Program-made: the position numbers and the translations under genes
Notes under the pieces: model-generated
The model's input: the letters and a program-made list of their open reading frames with translations, nothing else
The model's database searches: none
Told to the model about the DNA's origin: nothing
Shown here: one piece after another, positions 41,016 through 49,127 of the stretch
Position numbering within the stretch: position 1 is the stretch's first letter
Layout of the letters: each line of letters begins with the position of its first letter
Assembly: GCF_016598475.1 (NCBI RefSeq)
Contig: NZ_JAEMUX010000060.1
Span: 1-54,561 of the forward strand
Length of the DNA stretch: 54,561 nt
From: Streptomyces adelaidensis
GTDB lineage: Bacteria > Actinomycetota > Actinomycetes > Streptomycetales > Streptomycetaceae
Direction: 5' to 3'

Positions 41016-41939
41016 ATGGATCTTCGCATCTTCACCGAGCCCCAGCAGGGGGCGACCTATGACACGCTGCTGACCGTCGCCAAGGCCACCGAGGACCTCG
41101 GCTTCGACGCCTTCTTCCGTTCCGACCACTATCTCCGCATGGGCTCGACGGACGGCCTGCCCGGCCCGACCGACGCCTGGATCACCCTGGCCGGACTCGC
41201 CCGTGAGACCAAGCGCATCCGCCTCGGCACCCTGATGACCGCCGGCACCTTCCGCCTGCCCGGCGTGCTCGCCATCCAGGTCGCGCAGATCGACCAGATG
41301 TCCGGCGGCCGCGTCGAACTCGGCCTGGGCGCGGGCTGGTTCGAGGAGGAGCACAAGGCGTACGGCATCCCGTTCCCCAAGGAGAAGTTCGCCCGCCTGG
41401 AGGAGCAACTGGCCATCGTCACCGGCCTGTGGGCCACCGAGGTCGGCAAGGCCTTCTCGTACGAGGGCACTTACTACCAGCTGGCCGACTCGCCCGCCCT
41501 GCCCAAGCCGGCGCAGGCCAAGGTGCCGGTCCTCATCGGCGGCCACGGTGCGAGCCGCACCCCGCGTCTCGCCGGGCAGTACGCCGACGAGTTCAACATG
41601 CCGTTCGCCTCGATCGAGGACAGTGAGCGGCAGTTCGGCCGTGTCCGCAAGGCCGCCGAGGAGGCCGGCCGCAAGGGCGACGACCTCGTCTACTCGAACG
41701 CCCTGGTCGTCTGCGTCGGCAAGGACGACGCCGAGGTCGCCCGCCGCGCCGCCGTGATCGGCCGCGAGGTCGACGAACTCAAGGCCAACGGCCTCGCCGG
41801 CTCCCCGGCCGAGGTCGTCGACAAGATCGCCCGATACCAGGCGATCGGCTCCCAGCGCCTCTACCTCCAGATCCTCGACCTCGACGACCTGGACCACCTG
41901 GAGCTGATCTCCACTCAGGTGCAGTCCCAGCTCTCGTAG
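41016..41939 (+). CDS. LLM-class F420-dependent oxidoreductase
   Basis: A 307-residue luciferase-like TIM-barrel. Family blocks are GFDAFFRSDHYLRMGSTDG near the N-terminus, ARETKRIRLGTLMTAGTFR, DQMSGGRVELGLGAGWFEEE, VLIGGHGASRTPRLAGQYAD, and the C-terminal QRLYLQILDLDDLDHL. These enzymes transfer hydride between cofactor F420 (or FMN) and an organic substrate; many F420-dependent members have this GAGWFEEEH pattern. The ATG at 41016 is preceded by AGGATGGAG. It is a single gene with a repeat and hairpin after it. Substrate unknown. Confidence 0.9.
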   Translation: MDLRIFTEPQQGATYDTLLTVAKATEDLGFDAFFRSDHYLRMGSTDGLPGPTDAWITLAGLARETKRIRLGTLMTAGTFRLPGVLAIQVAQIDQMSGGRVELGLGAGWFEEEHKAYGIPFPKEKFARLEEQLAIVTGLWATEVGKAFSYEGTYYQLADSPALPKPAQAKVPVLIGGHGASRTPRLAGQYADEFNMPFASIEDSERQFGRVRKAAEEAGRKGDDLVYSNALVVCVGKDDAEVARRAAVIGREVDELKANGLAGSPAEVVDKIARYQAIGSQRLYLQILDLDDLDHLELISTQVQSQLS

Positions 41940-41983
41940 CGAGGACGCACGACAGAGCGGACCCGCCAGGACCCGGTGCGCCC

Positions 41984-42039
41984 GTTCCCCGCGCCCCGTT
42001 CCCCGCGCCCCGTTCCCCGCGCCCCGTTCCCCGCGCCCC
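41984..42039. repeat. Four tandem copies of a 14-base repeat
   Basis: GTTCCCCGCGCCCC is repeated four times without change directly upstream of a hairpin. It lies 45 bases after the oxidoreductase stop. Confidence 0.9.
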
Positions 42040-42065
42040 GCAAGGGCTCGGGGAGCGGGGCGCGG
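42031..42065 (+). terminator. Hairpin after the oxidoreductase gene
   Basis: CCGCGCCCCG at 42031-42040 pairs perfectly with 42056-42065. The left arm overlaps the last copy of the 14-base repeat. It separates the oxidoreductase from the purine-salvage island. Confidence 0.65.
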
Positions 42066-42105
42066 ACATACCCGGGACACGCTCCCCGAGATCCAAAGCC
42101 TCCCG

Positions 42106-42133
42106 TTGTTGTGCAAAACGTTTTGGATATCTA
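42106..42133 (+). promoter_or_regulatory. Promoter of the purine-salvage island, overlapping the operator
   Basis: TTGTTG (42106-42111) and TATCTA (42128-42133), spaced by 16 bases, form a plausible sigma-70-type promoter. The start point would fall near 42140, only a few bases before the ATG at 42145, and no ribosome binding site is seen, so the mRNA may be leaderless or nearly so. Confidence 0.45.
42114..42125. promoter_or_regulatory. LacI-type operator CAAAACGTTTTG, copy 1
   Basis: A perfect 12-base palindrome with a central CG, the hallmark of LacI-family operators. It sits between the -35 and -10 candidates, where binding would block transcription. The extended sequence GTGCAAAACGTTTTGG recurs in reverse at 46269-46284. 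Confidence 0.75.
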
Positions 42134-42144
42134 GCTTGTGCCGC

Positions 42145-43515
42145 ATGAGCGACAGAACGCCCCCTCCCACGACCCGCCACCTCCTGGTGCGCGGCTGCGA
42201 CGTGCTGCGCGTCCCGGTCACCGGCGAGTGCGACGTGCTGCCCGCGCAGGACATCGTCGTGGCGGACGGTGTCATCGTCGACGTACGGCCCACCGGCGCG
42301 GACCGGCCGGCCGAGCGGGGCGCGGAGGTCGTCGACGGGCGCGGGCTGCTGGCCCTGCCCGGTCTGGTCAACGCGCACACGCACAGCCCGATGGTGCTGA
42401 TGCGGGGCGCGGCCGAGGACGTGACGGTCGAGGGGTGGTTCAACGACCGGGTGTGGCCGATGGAGTCCAATCTGACCGCCGAGGACGTGCGGGCCGGAGC
42501 GCGGCTGGCCTGCGCGGAGATGATCAGGTCGGGGGTCACGACCTTCGCGGACCACTACTTCTTCCCCGAGGAGATCGCCGCGGCGGTCGCCGAGACGGGG
42601 CTGCGGGCGGACCTCGCACCCACCTACTTCAGCAGCGGCGGCCGGCGGGCGCTGGACGCCACCGTCGCCTTCGCCGAGGCGTGGCACGGCGGGGCCGACG
42701 GCCGGGTGACCGTCTCCCTCGGACCGCACGCGCCGTACACCGTGGACGACAAGGATCTGCGCACCCTGTCCGACCACGCCCGGCGGCTCGGAGTGCGGAT
42801 GCACATCCATGCCGCCGAGCACCTGGAGCAGACGGAGTCGAGCCTGGAGCGGCGCGGGATCACCCCGGTCCGGGTGCTGCACGAGACCGGCGTACTGGAC
42901 GCGGGCGCCCTCATCGCGCACGGCTGCGGGATCGTCGAGGAGGACCTGCCGCTGCTGGGCGAGTACGCCGGCACGACCGCCGTGGCCTGCTGCCCCAAGG
43001 TGTACCTCAAGCACGCGCTCTCCCCGCTGACCCCGGTCCGGGAACTGCTGGCCGCCGGGGTCACCGTGGCCGTGGGCACGGACGGGGCCGCCGGGCACAA
43101 CACGCTGGACGTGTGGGAGGCGCTGCGGCTGGTCGCGCTCACCCAGAAGCAGGCGGTGCGCGACGCGACCTGGATGACCGTCTCCGACACCCTCCGGCTG
43201 GCCGTGCGGGGCGGGGCCAGGGCGCTGGGGCTCCAGGACCGGATCGGGGCGCTGGAGCCGGGCATGCGCGCCGACATCGTCCTGACCGACCTGTCCGGCC
43301 CGCACTGCCGCCCGCTGCACGATCCGCGCGCCGCGCTCGTCTACAGCGCCCGCGCCAGTGACGTACGCACGGTCGTCGTCGACGGACGGGTCCTGATGCG
43401 CGACGGACGGCTGCTCACCGTCGACGAGCCCGCCCTGCTCGCCGAGGCCGACGCACGCGTCGCACGCGTTCTCGACACGTCCCACGGGAAGGCGGTGCAG
43501 CACTATGACCCGTGA
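42145..43515 (+). CDS. Amidohydrolase, purine/SAH-type deaminase
   Basis: A 456-residue metal-dependent deaminase. Metal ligands are visible: H78 and H80 in NAHTHS, H222 in MHIHAAEH with E225, H259 in IAHGCG and D313 in VGTDGAAGHN. The PGLVNAHTHSPMVLMRG and SLGPHAPYTV blocks are typical of S-adenosylhomocysteine/methylthioadenosine and guanine-type deaminases. The probable reaction is removal of an amino group from a purine or purine nucleoside. The ATG at 42145 fits a near-leaderless mRNA. The last 11 bases overlap the LacI gene. Exact substrate is not determinable here. Confidence 0.85.
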   Translation: MSDRTPPPTTRHLLVRGCDVLRVPVTGECDVLPAQDIVVADGVIVDVRPTGADRPAERGAEVVDGRGLLALPGLVNAHTHSPMVLMRGAAEDVTVEGWFNDRVWPMESNLTAEDVRAGARLACAEMIRSGVTTFADHYFFPEEIAAAVAETGLRADLAPTYFSSGGRRALDATVAFAEAWHGGADGRVTVSLGPHAPYTVDDKDLRTLSDHARRLGVRMHIHAAEHLEQTESSLERRGITPVRVLHETGVLDAGALIAHGCGIVEEDLPLLGEYAGTTAVACCPKVYLKHALSPLTPVRELLAAGVTVAVGTDGAAGHNTLDVWEALRLVALTQKQAVRDATWMTVSDTLRLAVRGGARALGLQDRIGALEPGMRADIVLTDLSGPHCRPLHDPRAALVYSARASDVRTVVVDGRVLMRDGRLLTVDEPALLAEADARVARVLDTSHGKAVQHYDP

Positions 43516-44563
43516 TCTCCGCGAAGCGGGCCTCACCCAGCAGAGACCGGTGGTCCGCCGGGCCGCCTCCATCAAGGACGTGGCGGCCGCGGCCGGCGTC
43601 AGCCCGACCACCGTCTCGCATGTGCTGAGCGGCAACCGGCCCGTCAACGAAGAGACGGCCGCCCGGGTGCGCGGTGTCGTCAACCGGCTCGGGTACGTCC
43701 CCGCGTCCCTGGCCCGCAGCCTCCAGGCCGGGTCCACCTCCGTGATCGGACTGCTGATCCCGGACATCAGCAACACCTTCTTCGCCGAGCTGGCCAAGGG
43801 CGCCGAGGACGCCGCCCACGACCTCGGGTACGGGCTGATCCTGTGCAACACCGAGTTCGACGCCGACCGCGAGGACCGCTACCTCGGGATGATCCGCAGC
43901 CGGTTCATCGACGGCATGGTGTACGCCTCCGGGTCCCCGCCCTCCCGGCGGCGGCTGGAGGCGCTGATGGGCAAGTTCCCGATCGCGCTCGCCGACGAGG
44001 AGGTCGAGGGGCTGCGCGGCGCGCTCATCGCCGGCGCCGACCACGAGGCGGGCGGCCGGCTGGTCGGCGAGCACCTGCGGGCGCTCGGCCACCGGCGGGC
44101 CCTGATGCTGACCGGCCCCCGCGACCTGAGGAGCGGCGCGGCCCGCGCGCACGGCTTCGTCCAGGCATTCGGAGGCGAAGTCGTCGAGCGGGTGGGCGAC
44201 TTCAAGGAGGACTCCGGGTACCGCCTGGTCGCCGAACTCCTCGACGCGGGCGGCTTCGAGGACCGTACGGCCGTGTTCGCTGCCAACGACCTGATGGCGT
44301 TCGGGGCGCTCGCCGCGCTCCGGGAGGCCGGGGTCTCGGTGCCGGGCGACGTCTCCGTCGTCGGCTTCGACGACATCCGGGCCGCCTCGCTCGTCAGCCC
44401 GTCCCTGACCACCGTCCACCAGCCCGCCTACGACATCGGCCGCACCGCCACCGCCCAACTCCTCCAGTACGTCTCCCGCGGCGAGGTGCCACCCGCGTCC
44501 CGGCACACCCTCCCCGTCGAACTGAAGGTACGGGGGAGCACGGCACCACCCGCCGCCCGCTGA
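43505..44563 (+). CDS. LacI-family transcriptional regulator
   Basis: A 352-residue regulator. The helix-turn-helix is at about residues 21-55 (SIKDVAAAAGVSPTTVSHVL, then VNEETAARVR), followed by the hinge helix LGYVPASLARSLQAG. The periplasmic-binding-like effector domain spans ~60-335 (VIGLLIPDISNTFFAELAKG and SVVGFDDIRAASLVSPSLTT). It lies between the deaminase and the GATase1-like gene, overlapping the former by 11 bases. Two identical palindromes, at 42114-42125 and 46271-46282, are likely its operators. The effector is probably a purine or nucleoside, given its neighbours. Confidence 0.92.
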   Translation: MTRDLREAGLTQQRPVVRRAASIKDVAAAAGVSPTTVSHVLSGNRPVNEETAARVRGVVNRLGYVPASLARSLQAGSTSVIGLLIPDISNTFFAELAKGAEDAAHDLGYGLILCNTEFDADREDRYLGMIRSRFIDGMVYASGSPPSRRRLEALMGKFPIALADEEVEGLRGALIAGADHEAGGRLVGEHLRALGHRRALMLTGPRDLRSGAARAHGFVQAFGGEVVERVGDFKEDSGYRLVAELLDAGGFEDRTAVFAANDLMAFGALAALREAGVSVPGDVSVVGFDDIRAASLVSPSLTTVHQPAYDIGRTATAQLLQYVSRGEVPPASRHTLPVELKVRGSTAPPAAR

Positions 44564-44702
44564 CCCGCACCTCCCCTCCTTTCCCCTCCGCCCAGCCCCG
44601 CTCCGGCCGCCGCGCCACGAGGCCATGTCCCTGTGCGCACCGAAGCCCCTTGACGCGCCCATAAGTACCCACAAGTGCCTCCGAACGAAAGGCGGTTCAC
44701 CC

Positions 44703-45452
44703 ATGTCCAGACTCCTCGTCATCGGCGAGTCCTGGTTCACGTACACGGTCCACCAGAAGGGCTTCGACGCCTTCCACACCGCCGAGTACACCGAGGGCGG
44801 CGGCGTCTTCCTCGACGCGCTGCGCTCGCGCGGCCACGAGGTGACGTATGTGCCCGCGCACGAGATACCCACCCGGGTCCCGGACTCCGCCGAGGGCTTC
44901 GACGCGTACGACGTCGTGGTCATCAGCGACGTCGGGGCCAACAGCTTCCAGCTGCCGCCGGAGACCTTCGGCCGGTCCGAGCCCGCGCCCGACCGCTCGG
45001 AGCTGGTACGGGCCTTCGTCGAGCGCGGCGGCGGGGTGCTGATGATCGGCGGCTACCTCACGTTCAGCGGCATCGACGCCCGCGCCCGCTGGGGACGTAC
45101 GCCGCTGGCCGCCGCCCTGCCGGTGACGGTCCTCGACCGCGACGACCGAGTGGAACTGCCCGCCGGGGCCGTACCCGAAGTAGTCGGCGGCCACCCGGTC
45201 GTGGCAGGCCTCGACCGGACCTGGCCCGCCCTGCTCGGCCTCAACGAGGTCGCCGTACGGCCGGACGCCGCGCTGCTCGCCGAGTGCGCCGGGCATCCGC
45301 TGCTCGCCGTCGGCGGGCATGGCGCGGGCCGGTCGGGAGCCTTCACCTCCGACGTGGCGCCGCACTGGGCCCCGCCGCCGTTCCTGGCGTGGGACGGCTA
45401 CCCGGAGCTGTGGGACCGCCTGGTGCGCTGGCTCGCCGGGGAGGAGCTGTGA
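44703..45452 (+). CDS. GATase1-like protein (putative glutamine amidotransferase fold)
   Basis: A 249-residue protein. The N-terminal LLVIGESWFTYTVHQKGFDA, followed by DAYDVVVISDVGANSFQLPP, RAFVERGGGVLMIGGYLTF and HWAPPPFLAWDGYPELWDRL, matches GATase1-like proteins (PF07090 type), which have the class I amidotransferase fold. The usual catalytic Cys of glutaminases is absent: the nucleophile elbow reads GGYLTF. It may be a non-glutaminase hydrolase or sugar-modifying enzyme. The ATG follows GAAAGGCGG. Its stop overlaps the phosphorylase gene in a GTGA junction. Such genes often travel with BMP-type transporters, which fits here. Confidence 0.75.
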   Translation: MSRLLVIGESWFTYTVHQKGFDAFHTAEYTEGGGVFLDALRSRGHEVTYVPAHEIPTRVPDSAEGFDAYDVVVISDVGANSFQLPPETFGRSEPAPDRSELVRAFVERGGGVLMIGGYLTFSGIDARARWGRTPLAAALPVTVLDRDDRVELPAGAVPEVVGGHPVVAGLDRTWPALLGLNEVAVRPDAALLAECAGHPLLAVGGHGAGRSGAFTSDVAPHWAPPPFLAWDGYPELWDRLVRWLAGEEL

Positions 45453-46192
45453 CGCCGGGACACGGTACCCCTCACCTCTCCGCCGCACCCGGCGACTTCG
45501 CCCCGCTGGTGCTCATGCCGGGCGACCCGTGCCGGGCCCGACGGATCGCGGAAACGTTTCTGAACGACACCCGGCTGGTCACCGACGTGCGCGGCATCCT
45601 CGGCTACACCGGCACCCACCGGGGCGTACCGATGTCCGTCCTCGCCTCCGGCATGGGCATTCCGTCGATGTCGATCTACGCGACGGAGCTGTTCCGGCAC
45701 TACGGGGTCCGCCGGATCGTCCGGGTCGGCACGGCGGGCGCGCTCCCGGCCTCGGTCGCCGTACGGGATGTCGTCATCGCGTCCGCCGCGCACACCGACT
45801 CCAGCGTCAGCCGCCTCCTGGTGGACGGGGTGACCCTCTCCCTCGCCCCCTCCTACCGGTCGCTGCGCGCGGCCGTGGACGCGGCGGACGCCGTCGGACG
45901 GGAAACCTCCGACGGGGCGGCGGTGCACATCGGCCCCGTGTTCTCCAGCGACCACTTCTACCTCGACCGGCCCGCCGTGTTCGACGCCCTCGAACGGCGG
46001 GGCACCCTCGCGGTCGAGATGGAGGCCGCCGGGCTGTACGCCGTGGCCGCCGCGGAGGGCGGCGAGGCGCTCGCCGTGCTGACCGTGTCGGACCATGTGC
46101 GCACCGGCGAGGCCCTGTCGGCCGAGGACCGGGAGACCTGCTTCGACCGGGCCGTACGCATCGCGGCGGCCGGGCTCCTGGCCAATGACTGA
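45449..46192 (+). CDS. Purine-nucleoside phosphorylase (DeoD type)
   Basis: A 247-residue hexameric-type nucleoside phosphorylase. Phosphate-binding GDPCRARRIA, SGMGIPSMSIYATELF, RIVRVGTAGAL, VEMEAAGLYAV and a SDHV loop follow the DeoD/Udp pattern. It splits a (deoxy)nucleoside with phosphate to the base and pentose-1-phosphate. The presence of SDHV with Asp (as in purine enzymes) favours purines over uridine, though this is not decisive. The GTG start overlaps the previous stop. Its stop lies inside a 13-base tandem repeat. Confidence 0.9.
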   Translation: MTPGHGTPHLSAAPGDFAPLVLMPGDPCRARRIAETFLNDTRLVTDVRGILGYTGTHRGVPMSVLASGMGIPSMSIYATELFRHYGVRRIVRVGTAGALPASVAVRDVVIASAAHTDSSVSRLLVDGVTLSLAPSYRSLRAAVDAADAVGRETSDGAAVHIGPVFSSDHFYLDRPAVFDALERRGTLAVEMEAAGLYAVAAAEGGEALAVLTVSDHVRTGEALSAEDRETCFDRAVRIAAAGLLAND

Positions 46193-46223
46193 AGACGATG
46201 ACTGAAGACCATGACTGAAGACG
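46185..46223. repeat. Three tandem copies of a 13-base repeat across a stop codon
   Basis: ATGACTGAAGAC plus one base, three times. The phosphorylase stop (46190-46192) lies in the first copy, so each copy repeats an in-phase-shifted TGA. Confidence 0.9.
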
Positions 46224-46270
46224 ACTGAATTTCCCCTGGAAGAAATCAAACAGAAACCCGTCGGCATAGC

Positions 46271-46282
46271 CAAAACGTTTTG
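46271..46282. promoter_or_regulatory. LacI-type operator CAAAACGTTTTG, copy 2
   Basis: Identical to copy 1 at 42114-42125, in a 16-base extended match in reverse orientation (CCAAAACGTTTTGCAC here). It lies 65 bases upstream of the BMP gene, just ahead of a -10-like TACTGT at 46290-46295. Confidence 0.75.
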
Positions 46283-46346
46283 CACTTCCTACTGTCAACC
46301 AAGCCCCTTATTGCAAGAGCAGAAAATGATCAGGAGGTCGATGACG

Positions 46347-47438
46347 ATGAGAAGTTACGGACCGGGTGCCGCCGTCGCGGTGGCGGGAATGCTCGCACTG
46401 GCCGCGTGCGGGGGATCGGGCTCGGACGACTCCGGGTCTGCCTCCTCCGGAAAGACCCGGATCAAATTGGTGGTCAATGGCGGGCTGGGCGACAAGTCGT
46501 TCTTCGACTCCGCCTACGAGGGCCTGAAGCGGGCGCAGAGCAAGCTCGGCTACGAGCTGAAGGTGGTCGAGCTGGGCTCGGACCGCACCAAGTGGGAGCC
46601 GGGCTTCGAGGACGCGGCGGCGGCCGACGACTACGACATCCTCGCGGCCGGCACCTTCGACGTCACCGACTACATCGGGGAACTCGCCCCGCAGTACCCG
46701 GACAAGAAGTTCTGGGTGTTCGACTCGGCCGTCGACTACACCGGCAAGAACGGCTGTTCCAACAAGTGCGAGAACGTCTACTCGGTGACCTTCAAGCAGA
46801 ACGAGGGCGGATATCTGGCCGGATTCCTCGCCGAGAAGCTGGTCGCCGAGGAAGCCCTCAAGGGCGCCGAATCCCTCAACAAGGTCGGTGTCATCGGCGG
46901 AGTGAAGATCCCCGTCATCGAGGACTTCATCGTCGGATTCAAGGCCGGATTCAAGGCGGCCGGCGGCAAGAACTCCGACGTCCTCGTGCAGTATGTCGGC
47001 GGTGACAAGCCCTTCGGCGACCCCGCGAAGGGCAAGGAGATCTCCACCGCGATGTACGGACGGGGCGCCGCCCTGGTCTGGCCGGTCGCCGGGCTCTCCG
47101 GACTCGGCACCTTCGAGTCGGCCGCAGGCGCCGGGCGCTACACCTTCGGCGTCGACTCCGACCAGTACCAGACCCTCACCGACAGCGCCCAGAAGGACAC
47201 CGTCGTCACCTCGATCCTCAAGAACGTCGGCAACGCCCTCTACCAGGCTGCCGAGGACGACAAGAAGGACGCCGTGAAGTACGGCGCCGTCGAGAGCGTC
47301 GGGCTCTCGGACGACGCGGTCGGCTACGTCGACGACGACCACTTCCGGGAGCTGGTGCCGGACGGCATCCGCAGCGACCTCCAGGAGGCCGCCGACCAGG
47401 TGAAGTCCGGTTCCGTCACGGTCCCCAGCGCCTTCTGA
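46347..47438 (+). CDS. BMP-family nucleoside-binding lipoprotein
   Basis: A 363-residue lipoprotein. Lipobox LALAAC places the lipidated Cys at residue ~21. The mature protein is a BMP (basic membrane protein) type binding protein: LVVNGGLGDKSFFDSAYEGL, DILAAGTFDVTDYIGELAPQ, FKQNEGGYLAGFLAEKLV, and GVDSDQYQT. BMP proteins capture nucleosides for an ABC importer. The start at ATG 46347 has AGGAGG at ideal distance; ATG 46341 is too close. It is the first gene of the ABC transporter operon and lies directly downstream of operator copy 2. Confidence 0.93.
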   Translation: MRSYGPGAAVAVAGMLALAACGGSGSDDSGSASSGKTRIKLVVNGGLGDKSFFDSAYEGLKRAQSKLGYELKVVELGSDRTKWEPGFEDAAAADDYDILAAGTFDVTDYIGELAPQYPDKKFWVFDSAVDYTGKNGCSNKCENVYSVTFKQNEGGYLAGFLAEKLVAEEALKGAESLNKVGVIGGVKIPVIEDFIVGFKAGFKAAGGKNSDVLVQYVGGDKPFGDPAKGKEISTAMYGRGAALVWPVAGLSGLGTFESAAGAGRYTFGVDSDQYQTLTDSAQKDTVVTSILKNVGNALYQAAEDDKKDAVKYGAVESVGLSDDAVGYVDDDHFRELVPDGIRSDLQEAADQVKSGSVTVPSAF

Positions 47439-47456
47439 TCCCCGAACGGCCTTGAG

Positions 47457-49127
47457 ATGAACGAGTCATGGGACCCGGCCGGGCCCGCCGTCGCCACCCG
47501 CGCGGTCACCAAGACGTACGCCAACGGCGTCCGCGCGGTCCGGGGCGTCGACCTCGACGTACCGGCAGGTGAGATCCGCGCGGTCGTCGGCGAGAACGGC
47601 GCCGGCAAGTCCACGCTGATGAAGCTGTGTTACGGCCTGGAGCAGCCCACCTCCGGCGAGCTCCTGATCGGCGGCCGGCCCCGCGTGCTGCGCGGCCCGG
47701 CCTCCGCGATCGCGCTCGGCGTGGGCATGGTCCACCAGAACCTGATGCTGGTGCCGTCCTTCACGGTCGCCCAGAACGTCGTCCTCGGCGTCGAGCCCGG
47801 TCGCCGGGGCCGCCTCGACGGCAGGGCGGCCGTCGAGGCGACCGCCCGGCTCGCCGAGGAGGCCGGGCTCGCCGTCGACCCGCTGGCCCGCGTCGAGGAG
47901 GTGTCGGTCGGCATGCGCCAGCGCGCCGAGATCCTCAAGGCACTGCACCGCCGCGCCCGGGTGCTGATCCTCGACGAGCCGACCGCCGTTCTCACCCCGC
48001 AGGAGACGGAGGACCTCTTCGCCGCCGTACGCCGACTGCGCGACGGCGGGATGACGGTGCTGTTCATCTCCCACAAGCTGCGTGAGGTGCGGGAGATCAG
48101 CGACAAGGTGAGCGTGATGCGCGCCGGGGCCCTGGTCGGGACCGTCACCACCGCCGACACCACCGAGCGCTCGCTGGCCGCGATGATGGTCGGCCGCGAG
48201 ATGTCCCTGGACGTGACCCGGGCCCCCGCCCGGCGTGCCGGGACCACGCTCCGGGTGCGCGGCCTGGCGTACGCGGCCCCGACCGGACAGCCCCTGCACG
48301 GCCTCGACTTCGACGTCGCCGCCGGTGAGATCGTCGGCGTGGCCGGCATCGAGGGCAACGGACAGACCGAACTCGCGGAGATCCTGGCCGGGTTGAGGCG
48401 GCCGGGCGCGGGCACCGTACGCGTCGGCGACACCGACACCGCCGGCCTGGACGTCGCGGGCCACCGCCGGGCCGGCGTCGGCTACGTCCCGGAGGACCGC
48501 CTCCACGACGGGGCCGCGCTCGACGAGTCGATCGCCGACAACCTCGTCGTCGACCGGCACGACCGCCCGCCCCTCGCCCGCCGGGGCATCCTGCGCCCGG
48601 CAGCCGTACGCGCCCACGCCGAGCGGCTCATCGAGGACTACGCGATCCGCACCCCCGACCCGTCCGTCCCCGTGCGCGCACTGTCCGGCGGCAATATGCA
48701 GAAGGTCGTCGTCGCCCGTGAACTCTCCGCAGGACCAAGGCTGTTGATCGCCTCCCAGGTCACCCGAGGGGTGGACATCGGCGCCATGCGCTTCATGTAC
48801 GAACGCCTCGTCGCCGCGCGGGACGAGGGCGCGGCCGTCCTCCTCATCTCCGCCGACCTCACCGAACTCCTTGCCCTCTCCGACCGGTTGCTCGTCCTCA
48901 AGGACGGCCGCCTCGTCGGCCGCTTCGACGACACGACCGGCCTCACGGAGAAGGGGGTCGGGCTCTACATGCTCGGGGTCGAACACCACGAACGGGCCCA
49001 CCTGACGGCCGGGTTGGACGACACAGCGGGGTCGGACGGCACGGCCGGTCCCGACAACACCGGTCCCCGCGACACCGGTCCCCGCGACGCCGGTTCCGGC
49101 GACTCCGGAAAGGCGACCCCCGAATGA
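47457..49127 (+). CDS. Nucleoside ABC transporter ATPase, two fused ABC domains
   Basis: A 556-residue protein with two ABC domains. The first is complete: Walker A GENGAGKST (46-54), signature VSVGMRQ and Walker B VLILDEPTA. The second has a degenerate P-loop, GIEGNGQTEL, a good signature LSGGNMQKVVVA, and a Walker B without acids (LLIASQVTRGVD), as is common in this transporter family. The last ~40 residues are a Gly/Asp/Thr-rich tail with DTGPRDTGPRD repeats. It powers import of nucleosides bound by the BMP lipoprotein. The stop overlaps the first permease gene by four bases (ATGA). Confidence 0.94.
   Translation: MNESWDPAGPAVATRAVTKTYANGVRAVRGVDLDVPAGEIRAVVGENGAGKSTLMKLCYGLEQPTSGELLIGGRPRVLRGPASAIALGVGMVHQNLMLVPSFTVAQNVVLGVEPGRRGRLDGRAAVEATARLAEEAGLAVDPLARVEEVSVGMRQRAEILKALHRRARVLILDEPTAVLTPQETEDLFAAVRRLRDGGMTVLFISHKLREVREISDKVSVMRAGALVGTVTTADTTERSLAAMMVGREMSLDVTRAPARRAGTTLRVRGLAYAAPTGQPLHGLDFDVAAGEIVGVAGIEGNGQTELAEILAGLRRPGAGTVRVGDTDTAGLDVAGHRRAGVGYVPEDRLHDGAALDESIADNLVVDRHDRPPLARRGILRPAAVRAHAERLIEDYAIRTPDPSVPVRALSGGNMQKVVVARELSAGPRLLIASQVTRGVDIGAMRFMYERLVAARDEGAAVLLISADLTELLALSDRLLVLKDGRLVGRFDDTTGLTEKGVGLYMLGVEHHERAHLTAGLDDTAGSDGTAGPDNTGPRDTGPRDAGSGDSGKATPE

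Noticed and set aside
47457..49127. Degenerate second ABC domain as a sign of decay
   Set aside because: Loss of Walker residues in the second ABC half is usual in this importer family, so it does not indicate a broken gene.
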